Shown here: positions 38,154-51,600 of the stretch, one piece after another
Numbering within the stretch: position 1 is the first letter of the stretch
Layout: each line of letters starts with the position of its first letter
NCBI GenBank assembly: GCA_009829735.1
Contig: CM020620.1
Span: forward strand, 17,814,354-17,878,353
DNA length: 64,000 nucleotides
Direction of reading: 5' to 3'
From: Pyropia yezoensis
Taxonomy: Eukaryota; Rhodophyta; Bangiophyceae; Bangiales; Bangiaceae
Notes under the pieces: generated by a model
The model's database searches: none
The model's input: the letters and a program-made list of their open reading frames with translations, nothing else
What the model was told of the DNA's origin: nothing
Translations under genes and position numbers: made by a program

Positions 38154-41100
38154 GATGGGGGCGGGGGGGTCCGCCGGGGAGGGGCGCTTGGGAGAGAAGG
38201 GTGTGCAGAGTGTGGGGGGCTGGGCCGGGGGGAGGGGGGGGGGGGGGGAGGATGACCGAAGAGGGCGAAAGCGGGAGAGAAGGGGCGGGCTGCTGAGGCG
38301 GAACAACAGGGTCCACGGGGGCCTGTGGAAAAAGGGTGGAAGGGGGAGCCGCTTGCGGACTGTCAAGTCGGCCGCGGCGGGATGGGCGCGCCAGGTGGGG
38401 GCATGCGGAGGGAGGGGTGTTGACGACCGCGCCGCGTCGCGACGGTGACCGCGTCGCGTTGGTCGGTGGCGAGAGGGGACTCTGGTGCTCCGCCCGCTGG
38501 GGGAGCGCCTTCTTGTACTGGTCTGCAGACGGAGTGGTCCGCGGCCTGCCGCCCCGTCGGCACCGCTCCCCTCCCCCTCTTCCCGTGCGCGGACCGTGGC
38601 GGGCAGAGGGCAAGGGCGCACCACCCCGTTCCCCCTCCCCCCCACCTCGGCCGTTGGGACGTCCATCCTGTCCGCCGCCCCCCCTTGCACGACGCCCCCC
38701 CCTTGTCACACCCCCCCGGCCCCCCCCCCCCAGACGCCCCGACCGTTGCACCCCCGGCTGGCCTTGTCAGCGTCCCGCTCGAGGTGATTGTGGGAAGCCG
38801 GTTGCAGAGGTGCGCCTGGTACTTCCGCTTCGACGGATGTCCGCGGCCCATCAGTGTTCCCCACCCGAGCGGCCGCAGATTTGAATGGCCCTGCTGGCCG
38901 CCCCGGCGTGACCGCGTTGCGCGCCTGGCGCTACCGATGAGTTTCACTCCTCTCCTCCACGGTCCCTCCCGCCACCCGCGTCCCCCGCTCCGCGGCCCAA
39001 CCGCCGTGAGGGGGCCGGGTGCACGTCGATGGGATGGCGGTCGGGCTCCTTTCGCGGTCGACGCGGGAGAGCAGAACCGGGAGAGCAGAGCACTGGCCAA
39101 TGAGAGGCCCTCCCATTGTTGACAGCGTGCTGTGAAAAAAAAAAACACGGCCGAGATCCGGGGGGAGGGGGGCTTGGGATAGACGTATGTAGGGGGGAGG
39201 TCGCGGTGGGAGCGCGCCACGAGGCCTGGCGCTCGTACGTCCCTACACAAACACATGCAAACGTTGTGGCGCGGCTCCTTCAGGATGGTGCTCGGAGCAC
39301 GGCGCGCCGGGAGCCCCGCCTCCCCGTCTGGGCAGCGGGCCGTCAGGTGGCAATGGAGGGCCCGTGCGACCATGAACGGAGGATTTCGCCGTTCCCTAGC
39401 ATGCATACGTATAGCTCGGATAGAAGCCCACAGGAAGCATGACAGCTCCCGCGGCGGCCTGGTCGTCCTGCCCGCGCGAGTCCCGGCCGCGCAAGGCCTC
39501 GGCCACAACCTCGCTCGAAAGACCATTTGGCGGGCGATACCAAAACGCAAGGTGGTTCAGTTCACCAAGACTCGTTTCGTGGACAAGTCCTACTACAGAC
39601 TTCGTTCCTTGTCCTGGTCATCGACTTGCGGATCTGTGTATTTGTGTCATCTTGTCGAGGTGGCGCCACCGTCGTCCATGGTCATGCTCACCGTCGCCGT
39701 CTCCCGTGTCACCATTCGACCGAGACCCTGGCGGACATCGTACATGGATTCGACGCTGCACGCGTGGACGACCGCGCTTGAATAGTAAAACAGGCGGGGC
39801 CCACGCCAGGCCAATACATCCCTCAAAGCATGTGATGCATGGATGATGCTACGTAGCGTCGCCTACTGCTGGACTGCCTCGACTACGTTCAGATACTGCC
39901 CCCGATACGGAGACGAGCGTTGGCCATGGGATCCTCTCGTGCAAGCACGGACCGTATGTACCCCGTCTTTTTTGGTGATCCGGGTTGTTATGCGTTGAAC
40001 CAATCCCTGTAGACCTCTTCGGCTTTCCCAGCGGCGCCGTTTCTCTTCAGCACGAGGGTGCGTGCGACTGGGTGCTCGGGGCATGATGGAAAAGGCTATA
40101 CTTATGCACACGCTGCGGTTGGTACTTCGAATGACGTGCCTTCAACGTCACTCCTTTCCGGAACAGGAAGAGTTTTTGGTGAACTCAATCTGAGACAGGA
40201 TATCGAATTCTCTTATCGCAAAGCGCTGTCGGATGCGTCAAGTCCACGCAAAATGGCCCAGCTGGAAGGCTTTGCCGCCCCCGTCCCCGTCCGGACGAGT
40301 CCCCGACGGGCTACCACCGCCCCGCGGAGGGTTCCCGGTGGGAGACGAACCGGCGAGGTGGGTGGCTCGGGAATGCCAGCTTGCCGGGGGAGGACGCGGG
40401 GCCGGGGCTCGTTGCGCCACCATGGAAGCGCCCTCTCCATCCCTTAAGCAGCACGCTGCGGATAGGCGGCCCGTGACGATCATGGCGCGTGATGGCGCCG
40501 CTTGATGCGCGCATGCGCTGTCGCGATTTTTAAAAAGAGACGGCGGAGATATGGCCGTGCGGGGGGGGGTGCGGTCTGAACGCGGGGGGGCGGGGGGGGC
40601 ACCCGCCTGGCGCGACGGGGGATATGTATGTACCCCTTTGTGCGGTGGTGCCAACGGGGCCCCCCGCCCGGGTGTCCGGGTTGGCGGGGGGGCGCGGTAC
40701 TGTACAGTACCCGATAACGGCCCCCGCCCTCGCGGCGGGGCGACAGACAGGCAGAGTCTGTTCCGTCCCACCCCCCGGCGGGTCCCGTCGCCTCCCCCCC
40801 CTTCTCCAGCCTGTTCTTCCTTTTCTTTTCCTCGCCGTCTGCTGCAGGGCCGCACCGGCTGCACTCGTGCGGGCAACAGGGGTCGTTGTACGTCCCGACG
40901 GGCGCAGGTGGACTCGCCAGCACCCTGGGGCAAGCCGACACTAGCTACTAGCAGTAGCTAGCCGCCGACCAGCACACCCCTGCCAGCCTTCAACGAGAGA
41001 ACCGCTGGATAAGGAGTGTCCACCCCGCGTCTGCACCCCCCCCACTTGGTGTGCAGGCGGGCCACACGCCCGGGCCCGTTAGACCTCGGTCGCGCCCACT

Positions 41101-42587
41101 CGCGCGGCCTCAGCTGCGGTGGAGGAAGAGCAGCCAGGAGAAACAACCAGACGGCGCGCAACCCCGAGGCTCCCTGAGGAACACCCCCCCCCCCGCCCCC
41201 CTTCCTTTTCCGGCCGTCCCCACCCCCCCGCCCCGCTTCCGTCCGTCCCTCCCCCCCGTCCTCCGCTTCCCGCCAAGCCCGCTGCACCGCGCGGGACTAC
41301 TCTCAGCCCACCCCCCCCCCCCCCGCCCCGACCCTACCCACCGCCACCGCGCCGGCCGCATGACATCCGCGCGGGGACAACCGCACCGCGCCGGCCCGAC
41401 GTGCAAAGCACCCCATGCGCGCGCCGCGCGTCGTCTCTGGGAGGGCGGCGGGAGATATGTACTGTACAGACGGTAGAGGCGGCTGCTGGGCGAGCCGCGG
41501 GGGGGGGAGGGGGGGGCGGCTGTCCCTCGCCCCCCTCTCTCCCCTCCCCCCTTTTCTGCCATCCCTCTTGGTCCTTTCGTGGCCGAGGGGGGGACTTCCC
41601 CGCGACGCCGAGCCGCTCCCCCCCCCCCCCACCAAGACCTGGCCGGGTCTCGGTGGTGGTGGCGCCGTGTGGGCACCGGGGCGCTGCAAACAGACTGCTC
41701 CTTTCAAACGGGGGGCGGGGGGGTGCTGTTTGAAGCGGTCTGAGGCGGGACGCGTGGGGGACGCGAGGCGGGCACGCTCCCGCATCACGATGGGGCCATC
41801 ATGCCATGGTCCCTCCCCTCCCCTCCTGCCGCCCCCCTCCTCCGCCCAGCTCCTCCCCCGCCCCCCTCTCTGACTTCCACTCCTCTCTCCCCATATGATG
41901 GGGAGAGAGGAGGGGGGAGGGAGGGGTGGTGGCTCAAAGGGACATGAGAGCTCAACGCCATCCCGGGGGGAAGAGGCGTGGTGGCTCAAAGGGGCGTGCA
42001 TCCTGCACGCCACCGTTGATGTGAAACATGTACTGTACCAGGCGCGTCCCAACAGCGTCTGAGAGCAAAGGCCAACAGGGACGGGCGAGCGTCGCGGGCC
42101 GGCGCGGGCGGTCGACGACGGCCATGACAGCCACCCCCCGGCAGAGATCAGTGGCGCGCCGACGCCGCCGCGGGCGGTTGCCATGAAAGCGTACCCTACA
42201 CTGGGGGTGGGAGAACAGGTGGGGGAGGTGGGGGGGGGGGGAACGGCGCCCCGTCCTCGAGATCTTGGCCGGGTGGGGTCGCGCCCGAAACGAGGTGCCC
42301 CCCTCCACCAGACCTCCCCCGATGGACGGGAGCTCTTGGAAGCGACAGGGCGCAGCGGGGACGGCGGTGGGGTGGCGGCGGCGCATCCTGCGTCCAGGGT
42401 GCAAACTCTGCTTGCCCCGCGCCACCACCACCCACACACACGCAACCCACACCGTGTGGGCGTACGACACTGTTCCGTACAGGTCGTTGGCCGGGCTGGA
42501 CAGCGAGAGCCGCGCCAGGACTGCTACTGCCAAAGTGGGTCAAGGAAGGATAGGGGCTCGCACAGGAATGGGGTGAGGCGGGCGTGG

Positions 42588-42621
<34 letters not shown>

Positions 42622-43724
42622 GGGGACGCCGTCACCCGCGCATTGACCCTGGGACCTGCACCTCCCCCGCCGCCGCGGCGGCGGCCGCTGCCTGCTCGCA
42701 CGCCCAACAGCGCCGTCTGTGGTGGCGCCGGCGGAGGCGCTGCGGCGGCTCCGGAACGCGTCGCCCGCGTTGCGGGGAGGCGCACGTTGGCGGGGATGTG
42801 GATGCCCAGCGGACCGGGCCAAGCTCCTCGGGTGGCGGCGGGGGCGGTGACTACCCGGGGCGGCGGGAGCGACGGCGGCGGCGACGGCCCATCCCCGTTG
42901 AAGCTCCTTCCCTCTTGGAATAAAAATGGTCCCGTCATCCAGTCCTTGGGAGCTCTCGCCCTCGTTCTCTTTTACAGGACGCCCCGCTCCACAGCTGACC
43001 GTCGTACCCTTCCCCTATCGCCCCCCGAAGAAGAATGGGAAAGACACGTCCGACATAGTACGTCGCCGTCCGCCGTCCCCCTCCCCCCACCTTTTCCGCT
43101 CCATGTTTCTCACTAGCCACCCGGCGGTCGCTGACGGCCGGTTGGCAAAGGGCGGCCGCAGCCACCTCGCTCGCTCACCATCCGCTTTCCCACCGTCACC
43201 GCCCTTGGCCGGGCCCCCACACGCGGCGCCGTCGGTCGCCGCCGTGGCCGTCGGCCCGCAAGACCGCCGCGGACGTCTCGACAACCGCGATGGTGCTGCC
43301 CCTGCCAGATGGGGGTGACCATGTCGAACCAATTCCCGAAAGCAGCCAATACTTTCGCTGTCGACTACTGTGCTTGAACCATTCCACAGCCCGACAACAG
43401 AATACAAAGACCAGGACCTTCAGGGTCCATGATGTTTCATGAAAATGTCGGTACTGGACTGCACAGCTGAGTCGGCGGCTGCTGCTCAAGGGCGTCACCA
43501 ACGCGCCCGGAAGAGAAAGGTCGCGCACTGCTCTCTTCCCAGCCCAGCGAGTGTCTCTCCTGCGCACATACTGTAGGGTGGTGGCTCTTCAGTGTGTACC
43601 TACGCGCGCGCGCCCGCGCGTACGAGCTGGACGCCGCGCACCCCGCGGCAGGCCAAAGCGAGCCGTGGCGGTGGGGAGCGCCGTTGTCACCTACCACCTC
43701 CCCAACCCCTCCCTCGGGGCTTTG
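38154..43724. other. 5.6 kb without a convincing gene
   Basis: Long overlapping open frames on both strands reflect GC bias; none shows a known domain. Notable items are a 16-base palindrome GGTACTGTACAGTACC (40696-40711), an inverted repeat CTAGCTACT/AGTAGCTAG (40941-40961), two GTGGTGGCTCAAAGGG copies about 50 bp apart (about 41927-41990), a 30-base poly-G run (42591-42620) and an alternating GC stretch near 43604. A moderately AT-rich patch (39100-40250) has a 110-140 codon frame on plus (about 39373-39783) that I cannot identify. Confidence 0.4.
42591..42620. repeat. Poly-G run, 30 bases
   Basis: Uninterrupted (G)30 on the plus strand in intergenic DNA, with further G runs either side. 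Confidence 0.95.
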
Positions 43725-45514
43725 ATGGCGTCCCCCGCCCCCCACCCCGCGGCGGCGGCGGCAAGGGCGGCGACGGCCGCGCCGCCAACGGCAGAGGCGG
43801 CGACGCCCTTTCACCTCCGCCTGCGCCTGCCGGGCGGCGGCACCGCCACCCTCACCACCCTCGCCGCCACCTCCCCGGCGGCCGCGCTCACCGCCGCCGT
43901 TGCCGCCGCGCTGGGCCACCCCGCCCCCGCCGCCAGTGCCGCCCGTGCCGCTGCTCCTGGCACCGGCGGCGGTGGCGCCGCCGCCGGCGGTGGCGACGGC
44001 GGTAGCGGCGGCGGTAGCGGCACCGGTACCGGCACCGGGACCGGCGGCGGCGGCGGCGGCAGCAGCAGCACTGGCGGTGTCGGTGGCGAAGGGGGCGCCA
44101 CCCCGCCCCCCCCGGCGGCGACGCTGCTGGTGGGCTTTCCGCCCAAGCCGCTGACGCTGGACGCTGCGGCCCCGCTGGGCGCCACCCTCCGCCACGGGGA
44201 CCTGCTGACGGTCGTGCCCGCGGGGGGACTCCCGCCACGGCGGCCGCCGCCGCCAACGGGCAGCGCCGCGGGGGGGGGCGCCGCCGCCCGCGGTGGCGGC
44301 GGCGGCCGTGGCGCCGGGGGGGCACTCAAACGGCGACCGCCTCGTGCCCGCGACAGCGGCGGTGGCGGCGGCGGCGGCGGCGGCGACGTGGACGGGGACG
44401 CTGCGACCGCCGCGGCCATCCACTCCTTCCTGTCGGGGGCGACCAGCCGTGGGGAGCTGCTCGGCACAACGGGCGCGGACCTGGTCGCCGCCGCGGCGGA
44501 TGGTGGTGGCGGCGGCGGCGGCGGCCGCCTCCGCACCGCCCTCGCCGCGGCGCGGGCGGAGCGGGCGCGGGCGGCGGTGGGGGAGGCCCGCCACGCGGCG
44601 GTCCTTGCAGGCCGTTATGAGTTCCTGCCGGGAGCCGGCCGCGCGTTGGGGGGTGCTGGCGGGGGCGCCGCGGGGGGGGGCGCCGCCGCCTTTCGGGTGC
44701 GGTGGCGGGAGCTTGGCCGGCGGGCGTGGACGACCGAGCCCGCCGCCGCTGCCGCGTCTGGCGGCGGCGGGCAGGCGGCGGCGGACGCCGAGGTGGGCGG
44801 CGAGTACGTGGCCTACCCCGAGGAGCTCCTCGCCGCGGTGCTGGCGTCGGTGGCGGCAGGGGGGGGCGCCGCCGCCGACGCGGCGGCGGCGGCGGCGCAG
44901 CTGGCGCCCGCCGCGCTCGCACGCGTCAGCCCGCGGCTGTACTGGAATCTGGTGCGCGTAGGCGACGAAGCCGCCGCCGCCGCCGCCGCCGCGGCCGGCG
45001 GCGGCGGCGGCGGCGGGACGGACGGGGCGGGCCGGCGGGCGGGGACGGGCGGGGGGGGGGAGCGGCTGGCCGCCACGCTCGCCCGGCTGGTGCCGGCGGT
45101 GGACTGGGACGCCCTCACCGCCCGCCCGCGCACGCTGAGTGTCAAGGCACGGGAGGCGGCGGCGGCGGCGGCAGAGGCGGGCTCGGATGAGGGGGAGGGG
45201 GAGGGGGAGGGGGAGGGGGCGGGGGGGGGGGACGGGGAGGAGGAGGGGGAAGGGCGGGGGGGCGGCACCGCAAACGCCGCCGCGGGGGGGGGGGGGGGGG
45301 GGGGGGAGGGGCCGCCTAGCGCGGTTACCGCTGCCGCGCGCCCCACGAGCACGTGTGGTGCAGGGTGGACGGCGGCCCGCCGCGCGCACCGCTGCCGGTG
45401 CCGCGACGTGGGGCTTTCAACCAAAGGGGCGGGGGCCGCTCCACCCCCAACAGCAGAGCCACGCCGTTGCCTCCCCACTTGCCGCCCTTCATCCATCACA
45501 GGTTCGATGAATGA
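43725..45514 (+). CDS. Protein with YOD1-like ubiquitin fold split by a Gly-rich insert; 3' end uncertain
   Basis: ATG at 43725. Residues 28-65 (FHLRLRLPGGGTATLTTLA...) and 133-165 (LLVGFPPKPLTLDAAAPLG...GDLLTVV) together match the UBX/ubiquitin-like domain found at the N-terminus of OTU1/YOD1 deubiquitinases. They are separated by about 48 Gly/Ala/Thr residues. There is no OTU catalytic domain. A second conserved-looking region follows (YEFLPGAG, FRVRWRELGRRAW, YPEELLAAVLASV, RVSPRLYWNLVRVG, LVPAVDWDALTARPRTLSVKAREA), which I cannot name. Then comes an acidic Glu/Gly tail and a 23-base G run (45284-45306). The annotated frame stays open to 45866, antisense into the ATM gene. An alternative frame from about 45320 ends naturally at TGA 45512-45514 (HLPPFIHHRFDE), so I place the end there with low confidence; an intron may join them. 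Confidence 0.6.
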
Positions 45515-45636
45515 TTCAACATCCTCCCCCCTGCCCCCCCCCCCGAGGCCCCCCACCCCCCATTCGTCCCGCTCCGCCGATGCCCGCCGTCCCCCTCCCC
45601 CCCTCCCCCCCCCCCCCCCCCCTACCCGCGCTCCCC

Positions 45637-48600
45637 CTACAGAAACATCATCCACCCAATGTACATGGGCGCCAGGTTCTCCACCGACGTTGCCTCCTCC
45701 ATCAGCAGCGCCACGTGGTTGGGCACGCTCAGCGCCTCCCGCTCGTGGACGCCCCGCAGCTTCTCCGCCATCCGCGTCAGCACCGACCGGGCGGCGGTGC
45801 TGGCGTCGCCGCTGCTGCCGCCGCCGCCGTCGCCACCGGTGGCGGCGTCCACCTCGGCAGCGTTGAGGGCGTCGGGGTGCCCGCCGCCGCCGCCGCCGCC
45901 GTCGACGCTGTCCGTGTCGTCCTCTTCGAGGAGCAGCAGGTCCTGGTCGGCAGCGGCGGCCGCGGCGGCGGCCGCCGCCGCCACCGCGGCGGCCGCGCGC
46001 CCACCCGTGCTGCCGCGGCGGCCGCCTCCGCCACCTCCACGCGTGGCGAGCGCCTCGGTCTGCTTTTGGAGCACCTTGGCCGGCGCGGACGCCCAGTGGA
46101 ACAGCGGGTCGTGCAGAAACACCTCAATGACCGTCAGCAGGGCGTCGGCGCTCTCCCGCATCACCCGCATGGTCACTTCGGCGCACCGCCGGAAGGCGCC
46201 GTCGGTGCCCAGCACGCCAAGCCCGTCGACCAGGTCTCGGGTCATCCGAAAGGGCACCCGCTCGGGGGTGCGGAGGAGCTTCCCCTGGTCAAACGTGATG
46301 CCCAGGTCAATGTGGACGAGCTCGGCGGTGTGGGTGTCGAGGAGGATGTTGCTGCTGTGGCGGTCGCCAATGCCCGCCACGTACCCGACAATGCTGTTGA
46401 CGGCCAGCGACCGCGCGTACGCGAGGCGACGGTCAAACCAGTCGGGGGGGGACGGCCACCGCTCCGTCACAAAGTGCCGCATGACGGGGGGGAAGATGGC
46501 GTACACGCCGCGCAGCTGCTTGGCCTGCGTGGCCAGCGGCAGCTTCTCCACCCGCCGCATGTGCTGCATGGCCTGGATGTAGGTGGCGCCGCCCGGGGAG
46601 TAGCGTCCGTGCGCGCCGCCGCCCTCATCACCGGCGAGCCACTGGAAGAGGGGCGTGGTGCCCGCCACAAACTGCAGCACCCCCGCCACGGGCGTCAGCG
46701 GCACCACCCGGTAGGTGCGAACGGCGAGCCGCCGCGCCGCCGCCTCCCCGTCGGCGGCGAGCAGCGCGTTGACAAGGCCGAAAAACTGCTCCATCACCGC
46801 GTCCTGCCGGAGGTCGTCGTGCCCCTTGACAATCTGGTAGTAGCGCGCGCCGTCGCTGCCGCGGCACGTCACCCGGCGGGGCTGGTTGACCCCGCCAAGC
46901 AGCTGGGCGGCGCGCGAAAAGTTGGCCACCGTCACCAGCTCCGACCCGTACAGCGGCGTGCCGTGGAGCGACAGGGGCAGCGTCGGCACGACGGTGTGGG
47001 TGAGGTTGAGGATGGCCGCCAGCTTGGTGTTGGTGATGACCACCGCGTTGGGGTCCTTGCCGCCCCGCCCCCCCGCGGCGGCGGCGGCGGCGGGGGGGCT
47101 CTTTGGCATCTCGGCAATCTGGATGTACGCCTCGGAGAGGGTGTGGGCCTCGGCCACCACCTGCGGGTGGACGCCCCGCATGGCGGCGAGCAGCGCCCGC
47201 GCGCGGGCCGCCTTTTCCGGGGACCCCACAAAGTTGGTGGCCCGTCGCTGGTGCGGCGGCGGCGACCGGTCGTGGTTGGCCACCGAGAGCAGCTGCCACA
47301 CCAGGTGGTGCGGGTGGTCGGCGGCGAGGGCGCCCACCACCCCAGACAGCGCCCGCTGGAGGGCCACCTCCTTGGCGTCGCCCGCCGCGCCGCCGGCCAG
47401 CCGGCAGGTCAGCTGGTAGGAGAGGGGCAGCAGCGCCGCCGACGGCAGCTGCAGCCCCCCCGCGGAGCGGTCGTACAGCACCGCGTTCATGTCTGCCCGG
47501 GCGGGGGCGTGGCGGAGCCACAGGGCGACCAGCCGGAAGGCCGCCCGCAGGAACCGCCCCGCCCCCGCCCGCAGACAGCAGGCGTAGGCAGTGGCCGCCG
47601 ACGACAGCCAGCCGTCGGCGGCGGCGCGCGCCTCGGCCAGCCGCGCCTCGTCGGCGGCGTTCATCTTTTCCAGCTCCCCGTACTGGCGGCTCATGTCCTC
47701 GGCCGCCGCCGTCGCGCGGCGGGCCGCCGGCGTGGTGGTGCCGCCGCCGCCGGCGCGGCCCGCCGCCCGGGCGCGGCGGATGGCGTCCTCGGCCATGGAC
47801 CGCCACTTGGCCGCCTCCTCCTGCCGCCGCGCGAGCGTGGCGGTGAACACCCGGTACTCGCGGCTGGCGGTGTAGTCGTGGAGCTTGCGGAGCTCCGCGT
47901 CGGCAAACTCGGCCATCGTGTAGTAGGCGTCGCACAGGCCCGCCGCGGCGGCGGCCGCCGCCTCGGCCGCCGCCCCGCCGGCCGCCGCCGCCGCGTCGCC
48001 GCCCGCCACGACCGCCGCGGCGGCGGCGGCGGCAGTGGCGTCGTCGGCCGCTGCCGCCGCCGCGCCGGCGGCCGCGGACACCGCCGCCGCCGCGGACGGG
48101 CCGTCCCCCCGCCCCCCACCCCACGCGGCAACGCCCAGGCCGAGGTACGTGTCAAACACCGTCCGCGCCTGCTCCGCCCGCGTGTCGGCCGACCAGCGGG
48201 CGACGAGGCGGCACGCCTCGGCGCGCACCGCCGACAGCTCCACCGCGGCGGCGGCGGCGGCGGGGCCGGCCGCGGCGTCCACTCCGTCCGGGGCGGGCAC
48301 CCACACCGCGCCGCCCGCCGTCGCCGCGGTCACCGTGGCGGCCACGCCGGCTGGCGGCGGCGGTGGCACCGCTGCCGTGCCACCGCGAGCCGCGCCCTTG
48401 CCGCCGACGCCGCCGCCGCCGCGGCTGCCATCTGGGAGGCGGGCGCCGAGGTCCGCCACCAGCCGCTGGGCGGCCCGCAGCGCGCGCGCGCGGACGTTGC
48501 TGTCGTCCCCCGCCGCCCACAGCAGCTTGGCGCCCGCCAGCCGGATGGCCGCCGCGTCAGCGTCGACGGCGGGCGCCTCCCCACGGGGGTCCCCCGTCCG

Positions 48601-51600
48601 CTCCCCCCCCTCCCCCCCCCCCGCCGCCGCAACAGCGCGCAGCACCCGCCCGGCGTGCGCCCAGCCCGCGCCAGCAGGGGCGGCGGCCATCAGGTGCGCC
48701 GCCGCGTCGGCGCCCAGCCGGCGGTGCCGGCCGTCCAGCCGCAGCACCCCCGCCAGGCGGTAGCGCAGCGCCACCGCCGCGGCGGCGGTGGCGGCCAGCT
48801 CGGCCCGCACCGCCCGGCCGGCGGGCCACAGCGTCCGCGCCTCGACGCACCACCGCGCCTCGGCGGCCGCAAAGGCCGCCACCGCCGCCGCCGACGCGGC
48901 GGGGCGGTGGGCGCTTGGCCCGGGTGCCTCCCCCGCCCCACGCCACCCCGCCGCCGCCGCCGCTGCCGCCGCTGCCGCCGCTGCCGCCGTCGCCTGCGCC
49001 GGCTCCAGCACCCCCGCCGCGGCGGCCTCCACGTCGGCCAGCAGCCGCAGCCGCCCAGCCGACGCGTACACGGCCGCGGCCGAGCCGCCTGGCCCGCCGC
49101 GGCCCACCGCCACCACCTCCTCATCGCGGGCGGCGGCGAGCGCGGCGCCCGCCGCGGCCGCGTCGCCAGCCGCCAGCGACCGCAGGATGGTGTGGAGGTG
49201 CCGGTGGAGGCGGCCGCCTGCGGACGTGCCGGCGGCGGCGGCACCCGCCGCGGCAGCGGCCGTGGCGGCCGCGACGCTACCGCCACTGCCGCCGCCGCCG
49301 CCGCTGCTGCCACCGCCGCTGCCCCCCCCAGACGCCCGCGCGGCGGCAGCGAGGCGCTCTGCCGCCGGCGATGGGGAGCGCGTGCCCACCGGCACCCCCC
49401 CCCCCACCCCCCCGTGGGGAACGGGCACCGGCAGCGGGCGGGGCGTCTCCCACTGGCCCAGCTGCCACGCGGCTTCCGCGCGGAGCTCCTCCAGCTCGGC
49501 CACCGCCTCGGCTGGGGAGCGGCCAGGCCCCCCGGCGGTGCCCGCCCCCCCACCCCACAGCCAGCCGTCACGGAGCACCCGCTCCCGCAGCCCCGCCGCG
49601 TAGCGCCCAACCAGCGTGTGCCGACCGAGGCGCGTCAGCGACCGCACAACGCCCGCCTCGGCGTCGGCGTCCACGCCGCCACCACCGCCGCCGCCGCCAC
49701 CGCCACCACCACCGGTGCCATCAACACTACGACCTCCCACCCCCACGGGCGGGGGCGACACGCGCCCCCCCCCCCACAGGACGCTGCCGCCGCCGCCGGC
49801 ACCACCACCGCCAAGGCCGGGGGCGTCCCCCCCCTCGGCGTCCACCGCCGTCGACGACGACGACGCGACGAGGCCCTCATACGCGTCCAGCGCGCGCGCC
49901 CAGTCGCCGTCTGCCTCGGCGCGCGCGGCCGCCCCCCGCAGCGCGTCCGCGTCATCCGCCACCGCCCGCGCGCTGTCCGCCTCCCCAATCCCCCGTACCG
50001 CCGCCGCAATCACCCCGCGGCGCGCCGCCGCCCCCGCGTCACGCGCGGCGGCGCCACGCCGGCCGCTGCCCCCGCCACCACTGGCAGCGGCAGCCGCGGC
50101 GGCGGCCACCGCTGCCGACCAGTCGGCGTGCTGCTCGGCAAGGACGAGGGCGTCAAAGGGGGCGCCCACCGCCACCGCCGCGCGGGCGGCGACCAGGATG
50201 TCCACCTGCAGGGGGAACCACGGCGCAGGCGGCGGCACGCCCGCCGCGGCGGCGGCGGCGGCCGCCGCCCGGCCGCTCCCCCCCCGCGGCGTGCGCGGCG
50301 CGGGCGACGCCACGGCCGCCGCGGCGGCGGCAGCGTCGTCCCCGTCCACCGCCCGCGCGGCGGCCGCCGCGTGCGCCGCGTAGGCCGCCTCGTCAGCGGC
50401 GGCGTGGCCTCCCCGCAGCGCCCGCAGGCGGCGGGACCGCAGCACGTGGAGCGCCCGCAGCGCCACGGCCGCGGCGGCCGGCGCCGACCACGCCGCGGCC
50501 AGCACCTCCCCCAGCCGCACCGACAGCACCGCACACCCGGTGGGGGTGTCGAGCGCCACGCTCGCGAGAAGGGCGGGCGCCAGCGCCCCCGCAAAGCCCC
50601 CGTCGGCAAACGCCACGGCGGGGAGGAGGGGGAAGAGGGGGTCGGCCGTTACGGCCGCCGCAGCCGCCGCCACCGTGCGCGTCCAGGTGGGGGCGTCGCC
50701 GACGGCGGCGGGCGCCCACAGCGCCGGGTCGTCGAGGCGGGGCGGCCGCCGGCAGAGGGGCTCCCCGGTCGGGCCGTCGACCAGCCACGCCGCCGCGTCG
50801 ACGGCGGCAGCCACCGCGGCTGTCGCCGCGGCGGTGGACGCGCCGCCGCCGACGCCCCCACGGCGGGTGGCGGCGGTCGAGCCCCGGCGGCGGCCGCCGG
50901 CGGCGGCCGCGGCGCCCCCCCCCGCGGCGGCGGAGGCGGCGCAGCCAAAAAAGGGCACCAGGCACCGCAGCACGAGCGCCTCGCGTGGCGCGTCGGCGCC
51001 CACCGCCGCGGCGGTGGCGGCCGCCCCCACCGCCGCCGCCGCGGCGGGCACCCCCGCCGCCGCCCGAAGGGCGGCCGCCGCGGCGGCCGCCGCGACCGCG
51101 CTGCCGCCCGTCAGGAGGGTGGCCAGCCGCGCCAGCGCCGTTGCGCGGGCGGCCGCAATCTCGGCGTCCCCGGGCGGGTCGTCGTCCCCGCCGCCGGCCC
51201 CGGCAGCGGGCCCGCCGCCGCCGCCGCCGCCCGCGGCGGGACCGCCCCAGTCACTGCCGTCGAGGGCGGGGAGCGTCTGGCGGGGCACCGCCAGCGGGCC
51301 GAGCAAGCCGAGGCACCGCCCAGCCTCGGCGCGGACGCAGCGGCAAAGGGCGGCGTCATCATCCTCGCCGGGCACAACCGCCCCCTGGGCGGCGGCAGTA
51401 GCGGCAAAAGTCGAGGCGGCCACTGCGGTCACCACCGACGACGCCGCAGGCCGTGGACGGGGCACCCGCCAGTAGCAGTCGGCGTCGACGGGGGTGGGCG
51501 CCGCCACCAGTGCCGACGTGACCCCAGGGGAAGCGCTGCCAGACGGGACCACCGCCCCTGTCGGGGATGGGGAGACGGCCGAACCCGGCAGGCCGCCGCC

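Noticed and set aside
38363..39550. 395-codon minus-strand frame upstream of the basic protein
   Set aside because: No ATG-supported start or domain; composition matches random GC-rich DNA.
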